A stretch of 64,000 bases of DNA. It comes from Pseudoroseomonas cervicalis. GTDB lineage: Bacteria; Pseudomonadota; Alphaproteobacteria; Acetobacterales; Acetobacteraceae. The position numbers and the translations under genes are program-made. Below the pieces are notes generated by a model. It had not been told where the DNA came from. It saw only the letters and a list, made by a program, of their open reading frames with translations, and searched no databases. Shown piece after piece: positions 60,206-64,000 of the stretch (within the stretch, counting starts at the first letter, position 1; each line of letters begins with the position of its first letter). The DNA is taken from NCBI RefSeq assembly GCF_030818485.1, contig NZ_JAUTAJ010000004.1, positions 3,257,501-3,321,500 of the forward strand, in the 5' to 3' direction.

Positions 60206-61363
60206 ATGAGCCCGCCCGAACTGACCCTGCAGCTGCATCGCGCCATCGCCGAGATTCCGGCGGCGGAGTGGGATGCCTGCGCGGGGCCGGACAATCCCTT
60301 TGTCAGCCACGCCTTTCTGTCCGTGGTGGAGGAGAGCGGCTCGGCCAGCCCGCGCACCGGCTGGCTGCCGCAGCATCTGGCGCTGCGCGACGGGGCGGGG
60401 CGGCTGCTGGGCGTGGCCCCGGCCTATGCCAAGAGCCATTCCTATGGCGAATACGTCTTCGACCATGGCTGGGCCGATGCCTTCGAGCGCGCCGGCGGCC
60501 AGTACTACCCGAAGCTGCAGGTGGCGGTGCCGTTCAGCCCGGTGCCGGGCCCGCGGCTGCTGCTGCATCCCGAGCGTGGCCTGCCGCCGGCGGCGCTTGC
60601 CCAGGCCATGGCGCAGGTGACGCAGCAGCTGGGTTTTTCCTCCGCCCATGTCACCTTCTGCAGCGAGGCGGAGTGGCAGGCGCTGGGCGAGGCCGGCTGG
60701 CTGCAGCGCATCGGCATGCAGTTCCACTGGCACAATGACGGCTATGCCAGTTTCGAGGATTTCCTGGCCGCGCTCTCCAGCCGCAAGCGCAAGCAGCTGC
60801 GGCGCGAGCGGCGTGACGCGCAATCGGCCGGGCTGACCTTCCGCACCCTGCGCGGCGCCGAGATCACGCCGCGCCACTGGGCGGCCTTCCACCGCTTCTA
60901 CCTGGACACGGTGGACCGCAAATGGGGCAGCGCCTACCTGACCGAGGGCTTCTGGCCGCTGCTGGCCGAGCGCCTGGGCGAGCGCGTGGTGCTGATGGTG
61001 GCCGAGCAGGCGGGCGAACCCGTGGCCGGCGCGCTGAACCTGATGGGGCGGGACACGCTCTATGGCCGCAATTGGGGCGCCACGGTGGAGGCGCCCTTCC
61101 TGCATTTCGAGCTCTGCTACTACCAGGCCATCGACTTCGCCATCGCCCACGGGCTGCAGCGGGTGGAGGCGGGGGCGCAGGGGCAGCACAAGATCCAGCG
61201 CGGCTACCTGCCCGTCGCCACCTATTCGGCGCATTGGATCGAGCATCGCGGGCTGCGCCGGGCGGTGGCGAATTTCCTGGCCGAGGAACGCCCCGCGATC
61301 CTGGCGGGCATGGAGGAGCTGGCCGCCGCCTCCCCCTTCCGCGGGGAAGTGCCGGAAGGCTAG
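60206..61363 (+). CDS. DUF482-type N-acyltransferase (GNAT/FemAB fold)
   Basis: A 385-residue protein of the peptidoglycan-acyltransferase-like DUF482 family. Matching blocks are NPFVSHAFLSVVEESGSASP, YAKSHSYGEYVFDHGWADAF, YYPKLQVAVPFSPVPGPRLL, and RKRKQLRRERRDAQSAGLTF in the second GNAT half, ending EAGAQGQHKIQRGYLP. The start is uncertain: ATG 60206 gives the family-like MSPPELTLQLH, while GTG 60173 adds 11 residues. Role and acceptor are unknown. Confidence 0.85.
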   Translation: MSPPELTLQLHRAIAEIPAAEWDACAGPDNPFVSHAFLSVVEESGSASPRTGWLPQHLALRDGAGRLLGVAPAYAKSHSYGEYVFDHGWADAFERAGGQYYPKLQVAVPFSPVPGPRLLLHPERGLPPAALAQAMAQVTQQLGFSSAHVTFCSEAEWQALGEAGWLQRIGMQFHWHNDGYASFEDFLAALSSRKRKQLRRERRDAQSAGLTFRTLRGAEITPRHWAAFHRFYLDTVDRKWGSAYLTEGFWPLLAERLGERVVLMVAEQAGEPVAGALNLMGRDTLYGRNWGATVEAPFLHFELCYYQAIDFAIAHGLQRVEAGAQGQHKIQRGYLPVATYSAHWIEHRGLRRAVANFLAEERPAILAGMEELAAASPFRGEVPEG

Positions 61364-61458
61364 CGGCGCTTCCGCCGGCGCGGTCTTGCCCCCATGCGCG
61401 CCGGGCTTCGGCGTGGCGGGGGCCGCGATCGGTCCCGGCGCTGTGTGCCGCCGCGCTC

Positions 61459-62067
61459 CTAGCGGCTCTGCAGCCGGTTGAAGTCGAAGGCCTTCATCAG
61501 CTCGACCAGCGTCTCGGCCTTGTCGACGCCCTCGCTGGTCAGCTGCACCATGGTGTTGCCGCGCACCAGGGTCAGCTCCATCGTGTTGTCGCCGGGTTCC
61601 TGCCGCAGCATGGCGTTGTCGGCGCCGATGCGCACGCGGCGGGTGTGCGGCGGCATGATGGTCGGGTTGCTGACGATGCTCGCCATGCCCTGCGCCACCG
61701 GTGAATCGATCATCATCCGGGCGGTGATGCGCTTCTCGCCATCCGCCTGGGTGTATTCACGGGTGATGCCGATGCCGCCACCCATCAGCTGGGCCGCGAC
61801 ATTGCCGCCGGCATCGTCCTGCGAATCCTCCAGCGTCCAGCCCTGGGGGGCGGCGGGGAAGAGGCGGGCATAATGCTCCTGCCGCTGCCGGGCGATGGCG
61901 GCCAGCGCGAAGCCCAGCTCCTCGGCCGAGCGGCGCAGATCGCCCTGGCGGTACAGCTCCCGCGCGCGGTCGATCATCTCGGGCACCTCCTCGGCCCGCA
62001 GCGGCGTGGCGAGCGCCAGCCCGGCCAGCAGCAGGGTCAGGAAGCGGGTGGGGCGCGGCAGGGTCAC
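61459..62067 (-). CDS. Exported protein, function unknown
   Basis: A 202-residue protein from GTG 62067 with a Sec signal peptide (LTLLLAGLALATPLRAEE). Helical N-terminal part with a TPR-like repeat (MIDRARELYRQGDLRRSAEE), then a beta-rich domain (residues about 90-195). No family recognised. An in-frame ATG at 62166 would add 33 residues before the signal and is less likely. The 61364-61458 gap to the convergent gene shows no clear terminator. Confidence 0.75.
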   Translation of the reverse strand: MTLPRPTRFLTLLLAGLALATPLRAEEVPEMIDRARELYRQGDLRRSAEELGFALAAIARQRQEHYARLFPAAPQGWTLEDSQDDAGGNVAAQLMGGGIGITREYTQADGEKRITARMMIDSPVAQGMASIVSNPTIMPPHTRRVRIGADNAMLRQEPGDNTMELTLVRGNTMVQLTSEGVDKAETLVELMKAFDFNRLQSR

Positions 62068-62294
62068 GATGCTCGGTCTCTCAGGCTGCGTCGGTGGCGC
62101 ATTGAGAGCGCGAGCCGGGCGATGCGGCAAGGCGGGCACGGTCAAGATCGCGGCACCGCTCGGCACCGTGTGCGGGGCCCTGGGACGGCCCCGGAAAGGC
62201 GCCCGGCCAGGCCGCCGGAAGGCCCCTGGGAAGGCCGGCGCTTTCCTGCCAGTCTCCGCCGCCCTTTGCCGCCCGATCAGGATCCGCGCCCGCC

Positions 62295-63179
62295 ATGCTC
62301 ACCGCCTATGCCCAGCTCGCTTCCTCCATGGTGCTGGTGGGCGCCAATGTCGGGGTGGCCAAGCTGCTGGCGGGGGTGCTGCCGATCGCGCTGATCGCCG
62401 GGCTGCGCTGCCTGCTGGCCTGCCTGGTGCTGTGGCCGCTGGCCCGCGCGTTGGAGGGGCGGGCGCGCCCCTCCGCCGCCGCCCTGCGCAACCTGGCGGC
62501 GCAGGCGGCGCTGGGCACGCTGCTCTACAATGCCGCGCTGCTGACCGGGCTGCGCCACACCACGGCGCTGGAGGCCGGGCTGGTGCTGGCCACCCTGCCG
62601 GCGGTGATCGCGCTGGGCAGCGCGCTGTGGCTGCGCGAGCGGCTGGCGCCGCGGCAATGGGCCGCCGCCGCGCTGGCCGGCTTCGGCATGGCGGCGCTGA
62701 CCCTGGCGCAGCTGGGCCAGGGCGGCGAGGGCGGCAGCCTGCTGGGCAATGCGCTGGTCTTCGTCGCCGTCTGCGGCGAGGCCGCCTATGTGCTGCTGGC
62801 CAAGCGCCTGGCCGGGCGGGTGCCGGTGGTGACCGCCAGCTTCTGGATGCAGGCCTTCAGCACGCTGATGCTGCTGCCCTTCTGCCTGCCGGTGCTCGGC
62901 GCCGCCGCGGCGCTGGCCGAGCCCGCCACGGCCGGGCTGCTGGTGTTCCACAGCCTGACCGCCTCCGTGCTGTGCCTGCTGCTCTGGTATGCCGGCATGA
63001 AGCGGGCGCCGGCGGGGGTGGCCGGCATCTTCACCGCGCTGCTGCCGGCCAGCGCCGCGCTGGTGGCGGTGGCGCTTCTCGGGGAATCCTTTTCAGGGCT
63101 GCACGGGCTTGGATTGGGGCTGATGCTGGGGAGCATCGGGTTGGCGACCTGGCCGCGGCGGCGGGGAGGGGTGGCGTGA
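62295..63179 (+). CDS. EamA/DMT family transporter
   Basis: A 294-residue inner-membrane protein with ten predicted helices in two EamA repeats (LYNAALLTGLRHTTALEAGL in the first, SLTASVLCLLLWYAGMKRAP in the second). It exports or imports small metabolites; the substrate is unknown. It ends with a basic tail (WPRRRGGVA). Its stop overlaps the next gene by 4 bases (GTGA). The 62168-62294 region upstream is GC-rich with no obvious promoter. Confidence 0.9.
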   Translation: MLTAYAQLASSMVLVGANVGVAKLLAGVLPIALIAGLRCLLACLVLWPLARALEGRARPSAAALRNLAAQAALGTLLYNAALLTGLRHTTALEAGLVLATLPAVIALGSALWLRERLAPRQWAAAALAGFGMAALTLAQLGQGGEGGSLLGNALVFVAVCGEAAYVLLAKRLAGRVPVVTASFWMQAFSTLMLLPFCLPVLGAAAALAEPATAGLLVFHSLTASVLCLLLWYAGMKRAPAGVAGIFTALLPASAALVAVALLGESFSGLHGLGLGLMLGSIGLATWPRRRGGVA

Positions 63180-64000
63180 GCGGGTGGGTCAACACCGATG
63201 GCGCGACGCTGCTGCGCGACAGCGCCGCGGATTGGGCAGCGCGGCTGGCCGCCAAACAGGCGCGGCAATTGCGTGAGGTAACGCCGGAGCAGATCGCCTC
63301 CTGGGAAGTCTTTGTCAGCCTGTTGCAGGACGCGCTGCGGCGCATCCCCGGTGCGGAGCACTGGACCGTCTCGCTGGAATACGACCTGCTGCGGCTGGAG
63401 GCGCGCATCGACGCCGTGCTGCTCACCGGGCGCGGCATTCTGGTGGTGGAGTTCAAGCACCGCGCCACCAGCTATGAACGCCCTGATCGAAACCAGGTCG
63501 AGGATTACGCCCTCGACTTGCTCAATTTCCACGCGCTGAGCCACCGCCATCCCCTGGTGCCGATTCTGTTGGCTGAGTGCGCGCCAACAGCACAGAACCA
63601 AATGCCTCTGCTTTGGGATGGCGTGGCACCGAGTGTGCTGCAGACCAATGCCGCGAGCTTCGCTGCCTTGCTGGCGGAGGCCTCGGCGACTTTGCCAATG
63701 CCTGCCACGCCGCTGGATGGCGCGGCCTGGCTGCGCGGCGCCTACCGCCCCGTGCCCACGGTGATCGAGGCGGCGCAACGCCTCTTCGCGCGGCATGGGG
63801 TGGAGGAGATCGCTGCGGCCCGCGCCGATGTCGCCAATTTGCGCGCCACCACCGCGGCCATCCGCCGCGCCATTGCCGAGGCGCGGCGCCTGGGCGAGCG
63901 GCGCGTGGTGTTTGTCACGGGGGTTCCGGGCGCCGGCAAAACGCTGTGCGGGCTCAATCTGGTGTTTGGCCAGCAGGCGGAGGAGAGCGCCGCCTTTCTC
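63176..64000 (+). CDS. PD-(D/E)XK nuclease-like plus P-loop ATPase/helicase protein (DUF2075-like), 3' end outside window
   Basis: The first 275 residues of a larger protein starting at GTG 63176 (GTGA overlap with the transporter). Residues about 65-95 look like a PD-(D/E)XK core: LEARIDAVLL with Asp79, then ILVVEFKHR with Glu92-Phe-Lys94. A Walker A GVPGAGKT at 249-256 begins an ATPase domain of the DUF2075/COG3410 helicase type, cut off by the window end. The codons are less GC-biased than neighbours (TTT, TTG, GTT, ACA, GCA, CAA are common), suggesting transfer. The nuclease and DUF2075 identities are from pattern recognition. Confidence 0.72.
   Translation, partial: MSGWVNTDGATLLRDSAADWAARLAAKQARQLREVTPEQIASWEVFVSLLQDALRRIPGAEHWTVSLEYDLLRLEARIDAVLLTGRGILVVEFKHRATSYERPDRNQVEDYALDLLNFHALSHRHPLVPILLAECAPTAQNQMPLLWDGVAPSVLQTNAASFAALLAEASATLPMPATPLDGAAWLRGAYRPVPTVIEAAQRLFARHGVEEIAAARADVANLRATTAAIRRAIAEARRLGERRVVFVTGVPGAGKTLCGLNLVFGQQAEESAAFL

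Noticed and set aside
58157..61246. 1029-codon open frame on the minus strand
   Set aside because: It lies opposite the YcjX, YcjF and DUF482 genes; low-complexity Ala/Arg/Gly protein, a shadow of GC-rich codon bias.

Overview
The window is very GC-rich chromosomal DNA with dense bacterial gene packing, ATG/GTG starts and many 4-base stop/start overlaps. Gene content points to an alphaproteobacterium, most likely Rhodospirillales/Acetobacteraceae (Roseomonas-like). The evidence is the tuf-rpsJ linked ribosomal cluster, a mitochondrial-type complex I accessory subunit (NDUFA12) beside a DUF2155 gene, accB-accC-aat synteny, an mprF-acvB pair and a type III PLP-fold ornithine decarboxylase with a long leader. 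The taxon is inferred from gene content and composition; no rRNA or tRNA gene was seen.

Layout. 1-3696: 3' part of rpoC, then a tandem-hairpin terminator. 3870-20432: ribosomal super-cluster (rpsL-rpsG-tuf, the S10 and spc genes through secY-adk, a strong terminator, then rpsM-rpsK-rpoA-rplQ). Two near-identical promoters with GC-rich discriminators drive its two halves. fusA is missing from its usual place between rpsG and tuf. 20543-28820: NAD kinase and a peptide/nickel-type ABC importer (divergent solute-binding proteins, two permeases, two ATPases). 28846-38491: accessory genes: a lipoprotein, a nitroreductase, an Lrp regulator, ornithine decarboxylase with a regulatory leader, a TetR-controlled emrAB efflux pump, thiamin thiazole genes and a glycine-zipper lipoprotein. 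38862-48289: choline/betaine transporter, copper-storage protein, aroQ-accB-accC, mprF-acvB-aat. 48286-54725: trehalose genes (otsB, GH15, otsA), DUF2155, a small protein, an MCE/MlaD protein and NDUFA12, all on the minus strand. 55075-64000: a degenerate class II ribonucleotide-reductase-like protein, RidA, GNATs, a YcjX/YcjF pair, a DMT transporter and, cut by the window end, an atypical-composition PD-(D/E)XK nuclease-like/P-loop ATPase gene.

How the genes work together. The first third is transcription/translation machinery under growth-rate control. The remainder is transport, envelope modification (lysyl-phosphatidylglycerol synthesis and hydrolysis, MCE lipid transport), osmoprotection (trehalose, choline uptake), polyamine synthesis and drug efflux.

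Three conserved genes (rpoA, thiG, otsB) are each broken by exactly one extra base. Because rpoA is essential, assembly insertion errors are the simplest explanation, although each needs checking in reads. The most promising leads for new biology are the truncated nuclease/ATPase gene at the right edge, the ornithine decarboxylase leader with a sequestered Shine-Dalgarno, the reductase-like protein that has lost its catalytic half, and an intergenic repeat that has rewritten the C-terminus of the YcjF-like gene.
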